A stretch of DNA of 24,619 nucleotides from Balneolales bacterium (GCA_030830725.1 JAURMN010000140.1:1-24619); one strand, 5' to 3'. Numbered from the stretch's first letter, positions 7,217 to 16,316 are shown. Notes: a model not told the origin generated them from the letters alone. Made by a program: numbers and translations.

Positions 7217-7679
7217 TCAGGCTCCTGGCATCTCTCTGTCTCTTCCTAAGAAAAAAATTCTGCGGGGAGCGGACAACTTTACCGCTCTCTTTCGCCAGTC
7301 TACAACCCTGAGGGGTTCTTTAATCCATTTCCGTTATCGACTGACTCCGAAAGATCCTTCGGTGATCGCTCTAGACGATTCCTTGCCTTTAGTTACAGGG
7401 AAATCGATGTGGGAGATTGCATTTGTCGCACCCAAACGTCTGGGTAATGCTGTCTTGCGCAACCGGGTTAAGCGACAGATGAGAGAGGCCTTTCGTCGCC
7501 AGCAAGCGCATTTCTCTGCAGACATCCCTGAAGATCGGACCGTTCAGGCCCTTTTTATTGCTCAAAAAGCTCCACTGGATTCAGAGCAAGTTGGCTCAGA
7601 GATTAGTACCTTAATCGATCAGTTTCGGAAGAAACTTCACACAAAGAAGCCGCAAACGCTCTCTGATCCACTCGAATAA
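7197..7679 (+). CDS. rnpA: Ribonuclease P protein component
   Basis: RnpA binds the catalytic RNase P RNA and helps remove the 5' leader from precursor tRNAs. The hallmark RNRVKRQMREAFR is at residues 88-100, preceded by FVAPKRLGNAV. At 160 residues it is longer than the usual ~115-130, because of an acidic insertion (about 51-68) and a C-terminal tail. The ATG at 7197 lies inside rpmH and has no Shine-Dalgarno, so translational coupling to rpmH is likely. No alternative start leaves the conserved N-terminal PKKKILRG segment intact with normal spacing. yidC follows 21 nt later, with no yidD between. Confidence 0.95.
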   Translation: MKKGQNNQAPGISLSLPKKKILRGADNFTALFRQSTTLRGSLIHFRYRLTPKDPSVIALDDSLPLVTGKSMWEIAFVAPKRLGNAVLRNRVKRQMREAFRRQQAHFSADIPEDRTVQALFIAQKAPLDSEQVGSEISTLIDQFRKKLHTKKPQTLSDPLE

Positions 7680-7700
7680 CCACAGAAAACCCCATTCATT

Positions 7701-9560
7701 TTGGATAGAAATACAGTTATCGGACTCAGTTTGATCTTTTTGATCATGATGGCGTGGTCGTATTGGTCTCTGCCTTCTCCTGAAGAACTCGAACGGGAAC
7801 GCCTTGAGCAGATTCGTCGTGACAGTCTGACTCAACTGGAACCTGAGGAGCTTCAACGGTTGTCTAGCCTAACCGAAACTGACCCTGAAACCGGAGTCTC
7901 TTCCGCTTCCACTCGCCCTCAACGTGGACTCTTTGCACGTTCATTAGTTGCAGATACGATTCGCACCCGGGTACAAACCCCATTATACGAAGCGGTCTTC
8001 ACCACCATCGGTGGTGGACCTTCCGAACTATCCTTTAAAGATTATCAAACCTGGGACGGCAAACCGGTTCAATTAATCTCCGATACTACCCGTTCAGCCT
8101 ATTCCCTTGGATTTTTGACACGGGAGAGCCTGAACATCGAAACCAATCAGTTGGTTTTTCGTCCGCTCTTTGAAGCTGGCCTATCTTCTGACCCAGATCA
8201 AAATCCGGTAATTACCCTTGCCGATGAAGAGCTCCTGGAGTTGGTCTATGAGTTACCTCTGGAAGATGGAAGCGCCATACGTTATATCTATATGCTCAAC
8301 GGATCCAATCATGAAATGGACCTTGTGGTGGAGCTGGACGGCGTCCAACAAGAAATTGTGGGAAATGCCGTTGATTTGGGCTGGCAGCCACGCCTGAATT
8401 TCACGGAAAAAGATTTGACGCAGGACGGACAATACGTCTCGGCCTATGTAAGAGCCGGTGGGGAGCTGGAAAGACTGAAGCTCATGGAACCCGGACGTAA
8501 TGAGTCCAGAGTGAATGGCACGATCGAATGGGTCGCCACAAAGACCAAATTCTTTACTCAGATTATCAAACCAGTTGCCCAGACAGAAGCAGCGGTTTTA
8601 GCGGGTGAAATGACGGGTGATCTCAAAGATCCGCTTACGCGACATGCTTACGAATCTTCGGTCACGGTAGATATTTCAGAAACCGATCGATTGGGGTTCC
8701 GCTTGTATGTTGGACCGATCAGTTATTATGCGCTTCGGAATTTTGAGGAATCCACTTATGGGATGACGGAAATTGGGTATGCCTGGATGCGTTGGTTTGC
8801 AGAACCCCTTGTTAAATGGCTGATTATCCCGTTCTTCACCTTCTGCAGCACTTACATTGCCAACTATGGAGTACTCATTATTCTCTTTGGCCTGCTTGTG
8901 AAAGTAATACTGACTCCGCTGACCTTAAGTAGTTTCCGGAGCATGGCGGCTATGCGCGAGTTACAACCTCAAATCGCAGATATTCAAGGGAAATACAAGG
9001 AAAATCCCCAAAAGCTTCAACAAGAGACGATGAAGTTGTATCGTCAGAACAAAGTAAATCCGTTGGGTGGTTGTCTCCCAATGCTTCTTCAGTTTCCAAT
9101 CCTGATTACCTTGTGGACCTATTTCCAGAGCTCTATCCTGCTTCGTCAGAAGGATTTTCTTTGGGCATCGGATCTCTCGGCGCCTGATTATTTGGTAAGT
9201 CTTCCTTTTGCCATTCCATTTTTGGGTGATCAGATTGCCGGTTTTGTAGTCTTGATGTCGGCATCCATTATTCTGCAAACGAAAGTCTCCGGAAGCATGA
9301 CGGGAACACCCACCACCCCCGGTGCTCCAAACATGAAAATCTTCATGTATATCATGCCTGTGATGTTGTTATTCTTCTTTAATAATTTTGCCTCTGGATT
9401 GAGTCTTTATTACCTGGTCTTCAATGTCCTGTCGATCGGACAACAAGCGTATATCAACCGTCACAAGCATCTCAAACCTGCGGAAGCAGATGTGGCAAAG
9501 GCAGGTGTAAAACGCTCTGAAGTGATGAAATCGGCCGGAAAAACAGCCAAACGGAAATAA
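7701..9560 (+). CDS. yidC: Membrane protein insertase YidC
   Basis: YidC inserts and folds inner-membrane proteins, alone or with SecYEG. The 619-residue product starts at a TTG giving MDRNTVIG, the usual N-terminus of Gram-negative YidC. Layout: N-terminal membrane helix (about 5-22), a charged linker, a large periplasmic beta domain (about 70-340), then the conserved insertase core from about 360. In the core, LTLSSFRSMAAMRELQP carries the groove arginine, NPLGGCLPMLLQFPI follows, and the last helices end near YINRHKH. The tail is basic, with a lysine-rich end. It lies in the rpmH-rnpA-yidC cluster and the next gene starts 3 nt after its stop. Confidence 0.97.
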   Translation: MDRNTVIGLSLIFLIMMAWSYWSLPSPEELERERLEQIRRDSLTQLEPEELQRLSSLTETDPETGVSSASTRPQRGLFARSLVADTIRTRVQTPLYEAVFTTIGGGPSELSFKDYQTWDGKPVQLISDTTRSAYSLGFLTRESLNIETNQLVFRPLFEAGLSSDPDQNPVITLADEELLELVYELPLEDGSAIRYIYMLNGSNHEMDLVVELDGVQQEIVGNAVDLGWQPRLNFTEKDLTQDGQYVSAYVRAGGELERLKLMEPGRNESRVNGTIEWVATKTKFFTQIIKPVAQTEAAVLAGEMTGDLKDPLTRHAYESSVTVDISETDRLGFRLYVGPISYYALRNFEESTYGMTEIGYAWMRWFAEPLVKWLIIPFFTFCSTYIANYGVLIILFGLLVKVILTPLTLSSFRSMAAMRELQPQIADIQGKYKENPQKLQQETMKLYRQNKVNPLGGCLPMLLQFPILITLWTYFQSSILLRQKDFLWASDLSAPDYLVSLPFAIPFLGDQIAGFVVLMSASIILQTKVSGSMTGTPTTPGAPNMKIFMYIMPVMLLFFFNNFASGLSLYYLVFNVLSIGQQAYINRHKHLKPAEADVAKAGVKRSEVMKSAGKTAKRK

Positions 9561-9563
9561 GTT

Positions 9564-10577
9564 ATGCAGGCCCTCTGTGCGCAGCATTTCCCACTTGTTG
9601 TGTTCAGGTCCGGTTCCCGGTTTCTTTGGAATCCTGTAACCCGAAAATCCGTTTCCAATCAGCCAGAAGAGCGTGTCAGACTTCAAGTGCTGGAGTATTT
9701 GATCGAAGAAGCAGGAATTTCACGCGGACGCATCTCCACGGAGCGCTCCCTGGGCAGGCATGGAGCAAAAGGGGAGGCCGGGCGTCAGCGTACCGATATT
9801 TTGGTCTTCCCAAATTTGGTACAATCCGGTACGGATCGTGAGTCGAGGAATCCGGAAACCCTTATCGAATGCAAAGCCCGTAGCGTCAGCCTTTCCGATT
9901 CCACTGCCATGCAAATTGCCCGTTACAATCAGGCGCTGGGTACCCCGCAGTTATGGCTTTGCAACGGACATCATGACTTTTGGTTTCAAGTATCTGGAGC
10001 ATCCTTACCGGACTCTCCTTTGAATTCTTCTCAGATGGTGAGTGTGGAGCCGATCTCTTCTCCATTCTACCCCTCCGTGAAATCGATTTCAGAAATTCGC
10101 AGACAAGAAGAGTATTGGGGACAACGGGGTTTTATCGCACCGGAGAGTCCAACGGCTTTTCGCTCCTGGCTCGAAAACGTACAACGGTTGTTTTGGGAAG
10201 AAGTGGAAGAGCTGAAAACCTCCTATTTGGACTTATCCCGCAATCCATGGCAAGGTGATTTGAGCCACTATTATCGTATTGCCCATTTGGACGAGGAATC
10301 TGATCTGGCGATCGGGTTTGTGGCCACAGACGAGCATACGACTTGGCTTGTGGCCTTGATGAATAAACATCAGAGTAATGCGGGAATGATTGTCACTCAT
10401 CTGGAGGCTCTTGCCGAAGGGAAGGCGGACAACACCACCATTTACACGGTGAATGATAAAAAAACGGCGAATCTGACCGATCATATCCCGTTGCAGCCAT
10501 TCAAGATCCACCCGATGATCCTCTCTAATTTGCCTGGATTTTTTGAGAGTTGGTTTCGGCAGATCCTCACGGTGTAA
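9564..10577 (+). CDS. HsdR N-terminal-type (PD-(D/E)xK fold) orphan protein
   Basis: A 337-residue protein whose first ~145 residues match the type I restriction enzyme R-subunit N-terminal domain (HSDR_N_2 type). A PEERVR helix is followed by Glu60, RTDILVF with Asp78, LIECKA with Glu102 and Lys104, and a QIARYNQALGTPQLWLCNG helix-strand unit. These form the D...ExK nuclease active site. The remaining ~190 residues match no family I can name. The helicase domains of HsdR are absent, and no methylase or specificity subunit is nearby. Similar stand-alone proteins are common in Bacteroidota, and their role is not established to my knowledge. It starts 3 nt after yidC and is probably in its transcript. 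Confidence 0.75.
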   Translation: MQALCAQHFPLVVFRSGSRFLWNPVTRKSVSNQPEERVRLQVLEYLIEEAGISRGRISTERSLGRHGAKGEAGRQRTDILVFPNLVQSGTDRESRNPETLIECKARSVSLSDSTAMQIARYNQALGTPQLWLCNGHHDFWFQVSGASLPDSPLNSSQMVSVEPISSPFYPSVKSISEIRRQEEYWGQRGFIAPESPTAFRSWLENVQRLFWEEVEELKTSYLDLSRNPWQGDLSHYYRIAHLDEESDLAIGFVATDEHTTWLVALMNKHQSNAGMIVTHLEALAEGKADNTTIYTVNDKKTANLTDHIPLQPFKIHPMILSNLPGFFESWFRQILTV

Positions 10578-10597
10578 TTCCTAGATCAAACCCTACT

Positions 10598-12064
10598 ATG
10601 CACATGAGTCTTTATCAGCCAGATCTCACCACATCCCGCTATTCAGCTCGTCTCTCTTCGGCATCGGACATGGCCCGTCAACATCGCGAAAATCTTTGGG
10701 AGCTTTTTGAAGCTCCTACCGATGGGATTGTCTACATCCAAGGAGCCTCCGTACAGCATCGCTATGATACGGATACCGAAATTTCCTTTCGCCAAGAGAG
10801 TAATTTCTGGTATCTGACCGGGGTTAATGAAGCGGATTACCATGCCATTCTGGAGCTGAAAAATCGTAGACTTCATCTCTTTACACCGAAGCGCGACACG
10901 CTTTATGCGGTCTGGAACGGACGAGTAAAAGGCCTGGATGAAATCCAATCCCTATATGCTCCGGATGAACTCCATTACGACGTTGATCTGGGGAATGTAT
11001 TGGCCGAGCTTTCCCCTCAGCAGATCTTTGTTTTGGACGATAGGGGAAAATTGAGTCTGACGGAAGCGTTGAGATCCCTTCCCGAAGAGAAATCGGTTAA
11101 AAACTACTTTGGAGAGTCGGTTACGGACTGGGTACATGTTCGTACGGAAACCACTTCTTTGCGAGATGCCCTTACCTTCTGTCGTCTTCACAAAACCGAA
11201 GCTGAGCTCGAGCGTATGCGATTTGCGGGTCTGGTAAATAGCTTTGCACACAATGAGGTCCTGAAAGCTTTGCAACCGGATGTTTATGAATATGAAATGA
11301 AGGCAGTATTAGACGCCCATCTGGTACGCCACGGCCTTCTTCATCCTGCCTATAACGGGATTTTTGCCTCCGGAGCGAATAGTGCCATTCTGCATTATGT
11401 AGAAAATATACGGCAAATGAAGGATGGTGAACTCTTCCTAATCGACTCCGGCTATGAATTTGAAGGATATTCGTCCGACATTACCCGAACCTGGCCTGTA
11501 AACGGTCGTTTTTCCGAGGATCAACGCATCGTGTACTCCGCTGTGCTGGAAGGCCAAAAAGCTGCGATTCTCGCCGCAAAAGCCGGTGTAAAAATGGAGG
11601 ATCTACATATGATGACTACACGTGTGATGATGGAGGGCCTTCTGGATGCAGGGTTCTTGAAGGGGTCTGTTGAGGAGATTATGGAGAAAAATATCTTTGC
11701 TTTGTTTTTCCCTCATGGCCTGGGTCACTTCCTGGGACTTGATACCCACGATCCGGGCGGGTATCCCAAAGGGGTGGAACGCATTGACAGGCCAGGGATT
11801 CGATATTTACGGGTCAGACGAGAGCTGGAGGAGGGGATGGTGATCACCATTGAACCCGGTCTTTACTTTATTCCGGCATTGTTACGACCTGCCTTCGAAA
11901 ACACTGACCAAAAAGCCTGCCTGAACGTGAATCGTCTTGAAGAAATGCTCTCTTTTGGGGGTGTGCGGATTGAGGATAATTTGGTGATCCTAGAGGGCGG
12001 AAATGAAAATTTGACTTCGGTGGCGAAAGAGATCGAAGACATAGAGGCCTTGTATCGGGGGTAG
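10598..12064 (+). CDS. Xaa-Pro aminopeptidase / Xaa-Pro dipeptidase (M24B)
   Basis: A metallopeptidase that cleaves the bond before proline, probably in the cytoplasm. An N-terminal creatinase/AMP_N-type domain (SFRQESNFWYLTGV) precedes a C-terminal pita-bread domain with all five metal ligands in order: Asp in LIDSGYEF, Asp in SSDITRTWP, His in FPHGLGHFLGLDTHD, Glu in ITIEPGLYF and Glu in GGVRIEDNLVI. The ATG at 10598 (488 residues) is preferred over an upstream in-frame TTG at 10550, which would overlap the previous gene by 28 nt; a second ATG at 10604 is also possible. It lies 20 nt after the HsdR-N-type gene and 3 nt before the phosphatase gene. The sequence does not separate aminopeptidase P from prolidase. 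Confidence 0.92.
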   Translation: MHMSLYQPDLTTSRYSARLSSASDMARQHRENLWELFEAPTDGIVYIQGASVQHRYDTDTEISFRQESNFWYLTGVNEADYHAILELKNRRLHLFTPKRDTLYAVWNGRVKGLDEIQSLYAPDELHYDVDLGNVLAELSPQQIFVLDDRGKLSLTEALRSLPEEKSVKNYFGESVTDWVHVRTETTSLRDALTFCRLHKTEAELERMRFAGLVNSFAHNEVLKALQPDVYEYEMKAVLDAHLVRHGLLHPAYNGIFASGANSAILHYVENIRQMKDGELFLIDSGYEFEGYSSDITRTWPVNGRFSEDQRIVYSAVLEGQKAAILAAKAGVKMEDLHMMTTRVMMEGLLDAGFLKGSVEEIMEKNIFALFFPHGLGHFLGLDTHDPGGYPKGVERIDRPGIRYLRVRRELEEGMVITIEPGLYFIPALLRPAFENTDQKACLNVNRLEEMLSFGGVRIEDNLVILEGGNENLTSVAKEIEDIEALYRG

Positions 12065-12067
12065 ATC

Positions 12068-12616
12068 ATGATTCAATGGGTGCGACGTACATGTTCTTCT
12101 CTGATCTGCAGATATGGGAGTACCTTTCTATGTATTGGGGCTCTAGCATTGAGCTCCTCAGTAACAATTGCACAGGAGCAGGATACACTTACCATCTATC
12201 TCTTTCGGCATGCCGAAAAAGAGGCTATTGGACAAGATCCTGACTTAACACCTGCAGGGGTAGAACGTGCTCAAACCTTGCAAAAAGTGATTTCAGAGCC
12301 CGAAGTCACTCGTCTTTTCTCCACCAATACCAGAAGAACCACTCAAACCATTCAACCTTTTTCAGATGAGTATGAAAAGGAGATAGAGTTTTATGATCCT
12401 CGAGACCTTGAGGCATTTGCGGATACATTACGCTCTTTGAGGGGTGTGATTATTGTTGTGGGGCATAGTAATACGACCCCAAGACTGGTTTCTTTGATTA
12501 CAGGTCAGGAGATTCCTGATCTGGATGAAACAGAGTATGATCAGCTCTTCATCATCCAACGATTTGGCGGGCATATTGCAATGACACGTCTACGCATTCC
12601 GCCGTTTACTCCTTGA
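12068..12616 (+). CDS. Exported histidine phosphatase superfamily protein
   Basis: A 182-residue protein with an N-terminal hydrophobic segment (about 15-35) ending TIAQ, read as a signal peptide, so it should act in the periplasm. The catalytic RHAEK (Arg47, His48), the RRTTQT arginine segment (about 89-94) and VVGHSNTTP with His133 mark the phosphoglycerate-mutase-like fold, in which His48 is the transient phosphate acceptor. The RHA form, rather than RHG, and the short length resemble SixA-type members. The substrate is not evident. It starts 3 nt after the peptidase gene and ends the rpmH-led cluster, followed by a small hairpin at 12622-12636. Confidence 0.85.
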   Translation: MIQWVRRTCSSLICRYGSTFLCIGALALSSSVTIAQEQDTLTIYLFRHAEKEAIGQDPDLTPAGVERAQTLQKVISEPEVTRLFSTNTRRTTQTIQPFSDEYEKEIEFYDPRDLEAFADTLRSLRGVIIVVGHSNTTPRLVSLITGQEIPDLDETEYDQLFIIQRFGGHIAMTRLRIPPFTP

Positions 12617-12621
12617 ATCAT

Positions 12622-12639
12622 CGGAGCGTTCCTCCGTTT
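12622..12639 (+). terminator. Weak hairpin after the histidine phosphatase gene
   Basis: CGGAG (12622-12626) and CTCCG (12632-12636) form a 5-bp GC-rich stem with a 5-nt loop, followed by TTTA, 5 nt after the phosphatase stop. Stem and T-run are short, so termination may be partial. Confidence 0.35.
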
Positions 12640-12669
12640 AAGTACTCAACAGAGAATCAGATTATATTT

Positions 12670-12688
12670 TTGGCAGACATTCTGCCAA
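12670..12688. promoter_or_regulatory. Inverted repeat in the uvrA leader
   Basis: TTGGCAGA and TCTGCCAA are perfect 8-bp inverted arms separated by CAT, about 102 bp upstream of the uvrA ATG. They could be an operator for a dimeric repressor, conceivably a DNA-damage regulator, or an RNA hairpin. The arms do not match LexA boxes I know. Confidence 0.4.
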
Positions 12689-12790
12689 TGGTGTGGAAAT
12701 TGAGTATCTTACCGGATTGCACTCTGAAGCTGAATTCAGCAGTTTACGCGATCAAAACTAAGTTGTTAAATACGTTATTTAAACGCCTAC

Positions 12791-15583
12791 ATGGCTAGTG
12801 CTAACGTTGTGAAATCCCGCCCGATTGTCGTTAAGGGAGCGCGGGTTCACAATTTAAAAAATATCGATGTAGAAATTCCCCGGAATAGCCTCACCGTTGT
12901 TACCGGTGTGTCAGGATCCGGTAAGTCGAGCCTCGCATTTGATACCATTTATGCAGAAGGTCATCGTCGGTATGTGGAGAGTCTATCGAGCTATGCGCGG
13001 CAATTTTTGGAACGGATGGACAAGCCCGACGTAGATTTTATGCAGGGGATTTCGCCGGCTATGGCGATTCAGCAGAAAACGATTGGCTCAAATCCGCGAT
13101 CTACTGTCGGTACAACGACCGAAATTTATGACTATCTCCGCCTTTTATTCGCCCGAATTGGGACCACATATTCGCCGGTGAGTGAGGAAATCGTTACCAA
13201 AGACACGCCACAGAGTGTCACAATCTGGATTGAAAAGCATTTGCCTGAAAACGAACGGTTTTATGTGGTGTTTTCGGTTCCGCATCACTCCAAAGCCTCA
13301 CAAAAAAAGGAATTTTCGATCCTGCTGGAAAAGGGATTTAGTCGCTTTTTGCGGCTCTCGGATGAGGCCATTCTGGATATGAATACCGATGCCGACGAGA
13401 TTCAGAAAACGAAACCGGAGCAATTACGAATCTTAGTAGATCGGCTTACAGCCACCTGGAACGAGGAAGCCAAAACCCGCCTGGCTGGGTCGCTGGAAAC
13501 CGCTTTCCAAGAAGGAAGGGGTCGCTGTAGCATCAAGGTTCGTGGCGGGGAGGAGTTCCAATTTAGTGAACATTTTGAGCGGGACGGAATGGAGTTTATG
13601 GAACCAACTCCTCAAATGTTTTCCTTTAATAACCCCTTTGGCGCCTGCGATTCCTGTGAAGGATTTGGTCGGGTGAGTGGAATAGATGAATCTCTGGTAA
13701 TTCCGGACCCATCCAAAACCATTCGAGACGGCTGTATTGCACCTTTTCAAGGCGGAAAATTTGGATCCCACTTCCGAAATCTGATCAAAGTATGCGCGCG
13801 CCATCAATATCCCATTGACACGCCCTACAGTACTCTGTCAAAAGAGATGAAGGGCCTTTTATGGAAAGGGAAAGAGGAGTATATCGGGATTGATCCGTTT
13901 TTTGAGGAGATGCGAAATCAGTTTTACAAAGTGCATATGCGAGTCTTTTATGCCCGATATAGAGGATATTCTCGTTGCCCGGAGTGTGAGGGCTACCGGA
14001 TCCGAAAAGATGCTTTATATGTGAAGCTCAATGGGCATCATATTGGGGAAGTTTCCGAAATGACCCTGGCTCATGGCAAAGAGTTTTTTGAATCGCTGCA
14101 ACTCACCCCTTTTCAGGAAGAAGTGGCCGGGCAGATTCTGTTCGAAATCCGGAAACGTCTCAATTATTTAAATCGAGTAGGGCTCGATTATTTGACCATG
14201 GACCGCCCCACAAACACCTTAAGTGGTGGGGAATCTCAGCGCATCAGTCTTTCCAATGCCCTCGGCAGTTCACTCATTGGAAGTCTTTATGTCCTGGATG
14301 AGCCAACTATCGGGTTACACCCCCGGGATAATGAACGACTGATTCAAATTCTGAAATCACTTCGAGATATAGGGAACACACTCATTGTGGTGGAACATGA
14401 TCCGGAAATGATCCAGGCTGCAGATCATATAATTGACATAGGGCCCTTTGCCGGCGTTCATGGTGGGGAAGTGGTCTTTGAAGGTAGTGTAGAGGCTTTG
14501 CGTACCGCTAATTCTCTCACCGGTCAGTACCTCAGCGGGCGTAAATCGATTGAGATCCCCGCAAAACGGAGAAAAGGGAAAGATCGGGCTCTGGTTCTGG
14601 AAGGGGCCAGCGAGCATAATCTGAAAAATATTACGGTTGAATTTCCACTGCATAAACTCGTCTGTGTGACCGGTGTTTCCGGATCAGGAAAATCTACACT
14701 GGTGCATGACACACTCTATGCCGCCATTCAAAAAGAGCTTGGATTAAACGTAGAACATACCGGTCGATATCGATCGCTGTCCGGACTTCAATGGGTGGGT
14801 GGGGTTGAAATGGTGGATCAGTCTCCGATTGGTCGCTCCACTCGATCGAATCCGGCCACCTATTCGAAAGCGTTTGATGCCATTCGCGATTTATTTGCCG
14901 GAAGTCGACAGGCAAAATTATGGGGGTTGACTCCTGGGCACTTTTCATTCAATGTGCCCGGTGGGCGATGCGAAACTTGCCAAGGAGAGGGTGTTCAAAA
15001 AATTGAAATGCAGTTCATGGCCGATATTGAACTGGTCTGTGAGGAATGCAATGGCACTCGCTTCCGAAAAGAAATCCTGCAGGTTCGGGTAGACGGGCAC
15101 AACATACACGATGTCTTGGAACTACCGGTCTCAGAAGCACTGGACTTTTTTCGGGAACACCCCGCCATTGTACAACGACTCGAACCGTTAGAGAAAGTAG
15201 GGCTGGGGTACCTCAAACTGGGGCAAAGTGCGACAACCTTGAGTGGAGGTGAGGCACAACGGGTAAAACTGGCTCGTTTTTTGGCGAAGTCAGCTACAGA
15301 TCACACTGTTTATTTCTTTGATGAGCCTACCACAGGACTTCATTTTGAAGATGTTTCCCGTTTACTGGATGCGTTTCACGAGCTTGTAAATCAAGGCCAC
15401 TCCGTGATCCTGATCGAGCACAATCTGGATATAATCAAATCCTCAGATTGGGTGCTGGATATCGGTCCTGAAGGCGGCTTCAGAGGTGGACAACTCGTTG
15501 CGGCAGGAACTCCAGAAGACATTGCAGCTCTATCGGAAAGCCATACCGGACGGTTTTTGGCACCGCTTCTTCAAAATGTCTAG
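12791..15583 (+). CDS. uvrA: Excinuclease ABC subunit A
   Basis: UvrA is the damage-sensing ATPase of nucleotide excision repair; it loads UvrB at lesions. The product is 930 residues with two ABC modules: Walker A GVSGSGKSS (from 39) and a second GVSGSGKST, signatures LSGGESQR and LSGGEAQR, and Walker B LYVLDEPTIGLH and VYFFDEPTTGLH. The CETC...CEEC zinc module in the second half is complete. In the first half CDSCEGFG and CPECEGYR are present, but the CxxC pair that E. coli UvrA carries ahead of FSFNNP is replaced by EHFERDG, as I recall for other Bacteroidota UvrA. It stands alone, 174 bp after the phosphatase gene. Confidence 0.98.
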   Translation: MASANVVKSRPIVVKGARVHNLKNIDVEIPRNSLTVVTGVSGSGKSSLAFDTIYAEGHRRYVESLSSYARQFLERMDKPDVDFMQGISPAMAIQQKTIGSNPRSTVGTTTEIYDYLRLLFARIGTTYSPVSEEIVTKDTPQSVTIWIEKHLPENERFYVVFSVPHHSKASQKKEFSILLEKGFSRFLRLSDEAILDMNTDADEIQKTKPEQLRILVDRLTATWNEEAKTRLAGSLETAFQEGRGRCSIKVRGGEEFQFSEHFERDGMEFMEPTPQMFSFNNPFGACDSCEGFGRVSGIDESLVIPDPSKTIRDGCIAPFQGGKFGSHFRNLIKVCARHQYPIDTPYSTLSKEMKGLLWKGKEEYIGIDPFFEEMRNQFYKVHMRVFYARYRGYSRCPECEGYRIRKDALYVKLNGHHIGEVSEMTLAHGKEFFESLQLTPFQEEVAGQILFEIRKRLNYLNRVGLDYLTMDRPTNTLSGGESQRISLSNALGSSLIGSLYVLDEPTIGLHPRDNERLIQILKSLRDIGNTLIVVEHDPEMIQAADHIIDIGPFAGVHGGEVVFEGSVEALRTANSLTGQYLSGRKSIEIPAKRRKGKDRALVLEGASEHNLKNITVEFPLHKLVCVTGVSGSGKSTLVHDTLYAAIQKELGLNVEHTGRYRSLSGLQWVGGVEMVDQSPIGRSTRSNPATYSKAFDAIRDLFAGSRQAKLWGLTPGHFSFNVPGGRCETCQGEGVQKIEMQFMADIELVCEECNGTRFRKEILQVRVDGHNIHDVLELPVSEALDFFREHPAIVQRLEPLEKVGLGYLKLGQSATTLSGGEAQRVKLARFLAKSATDHTVYFFDEPTTGLHFEDVSRLLDAFHELVNQGHSVILIEHNLDIIKSSDWVLDIGPEGGFRGGQLVAAGTPEDIAALSESHTGRFLAPLLQNV

Positions 15584-15665
15584 TTATGCTTGGAAAGGAT
15601 TCCTCATCCGTACAAACGAACTCGAATTTAAATCATCGAATTTCCCATAATCTGACCAAACCCAT

Positions 15666-16316
15666 GTGGACTTGAGTACCTACTTTATCAGCATTGCCTC
15701 TCTGTTCTTTGCCACTTTTACCTCTCTTTTTTCGGTGGTAAATCCACTGGCTGCGGCGCCGGTGTTCCTATCCCTCACAGCTGAATACAAGGATCAGGAC
15801 CGTATTAAAGTGGCACGAAAAGCCTCCATTTATATGTTTGGAGTACTTTTTACCTTTTTACTCATTGGAACCTATATCCTCAATTTCTTTGGGATCAATC
15901 TGGCCGGTATCCGAATCGCCGGGGGAATCGTGATCATGAAATCCGCCTTATCCATGCTAAATCCCGATAAGCCAGGCAAAAAACTATCCAAAGAGGATGT
16001 TCTCGAATCGATGGAGAAAGAAGATATTACATTCAGCCCTCTGGCCATGCCTCTTCTTTCAGGGCCGGGAAGTATTGCCGTTGTTATCGGTTTTGCGACT
16101 CAGGCCTCAAATGTGACTGACTATACCGTTACGGCGCTGAGTATATTACTAGTTAGTGCACTCTCCTTTGCTCTCCTTCGCATTGCCCCTTTTCTGGCCA
16201 AAGCATTGGGCAACACAGGATTAGGGGTCATGACCCGAATGATGGGATTCATTGCCCTGGCCATTAGCGTTCAGTTTATTTTGAGCGGAATTTCAAGATT
16301 TTTCAATCTGATGTGA
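15666..16316 (+). CDS. MarC-family integral membrane protein
   Basis: A 216-residue protein with about six membrane helices. MarC-family landmarks are VNPLAAAPVFLSLT (25-38), IRIAGGIVIMKSALSML (82-98), PLAMPLLSGPGSI (125-137) and RMMGFIALAISVQFILSG near the C-terminus. Despite the 'multiple antibiotic resistance' name, the family's transport function is not established. Start is a GTG at 15666; the overlapping ATG at 15664 is in another frame and stops after three codons. It begins 82 bp after uvrA and may lead a unit with the DinB and AGCS genes, which follow at 44 and 15 bp. Confidence 0.9.
   Translation: MDLSTYFISIASLFFATFTSLFSVVNPLAAAPVFLSLTAEYKDQDRIKVARKASIYMFGVLFTFLLIGTYILNFFGINLAGIRIAGGIVIMKSALSMLNPDKPGKKLSKEDVLESMEKEDITFSPLAMPLLSGPGSIAVVIGFATQASNVTDYTVTALSILLVSALSFALLRIAPFLAKALGNTGLGVMTRMMGFIALAISVQFILSGISRFFNLM

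Noticed and set aside
9564..10577. Part of a restriction-modification defence island
   Set aside because: Only an HsdR N-terminal-type domain is present, without helicase, methylase, specificity subunit or mobile-element genes around it.
12642..12761. Protein-like frame (containing HSANGVEIEYLTGLHSEAEF) before uvrA
   Set aside because: It has no usable start codon near its beginning and is only about 39 codons; it could be a gene remnant but this cannot be supported. The 61-residue frame at 12613-12798 is likewise unconvincing.
15622..15643. Direct repeat TCGAATTT twice, 14 bp apart, before the MarC gene
   Set aside because: Short and AT-rich; likely chance, with no related copies nearby.
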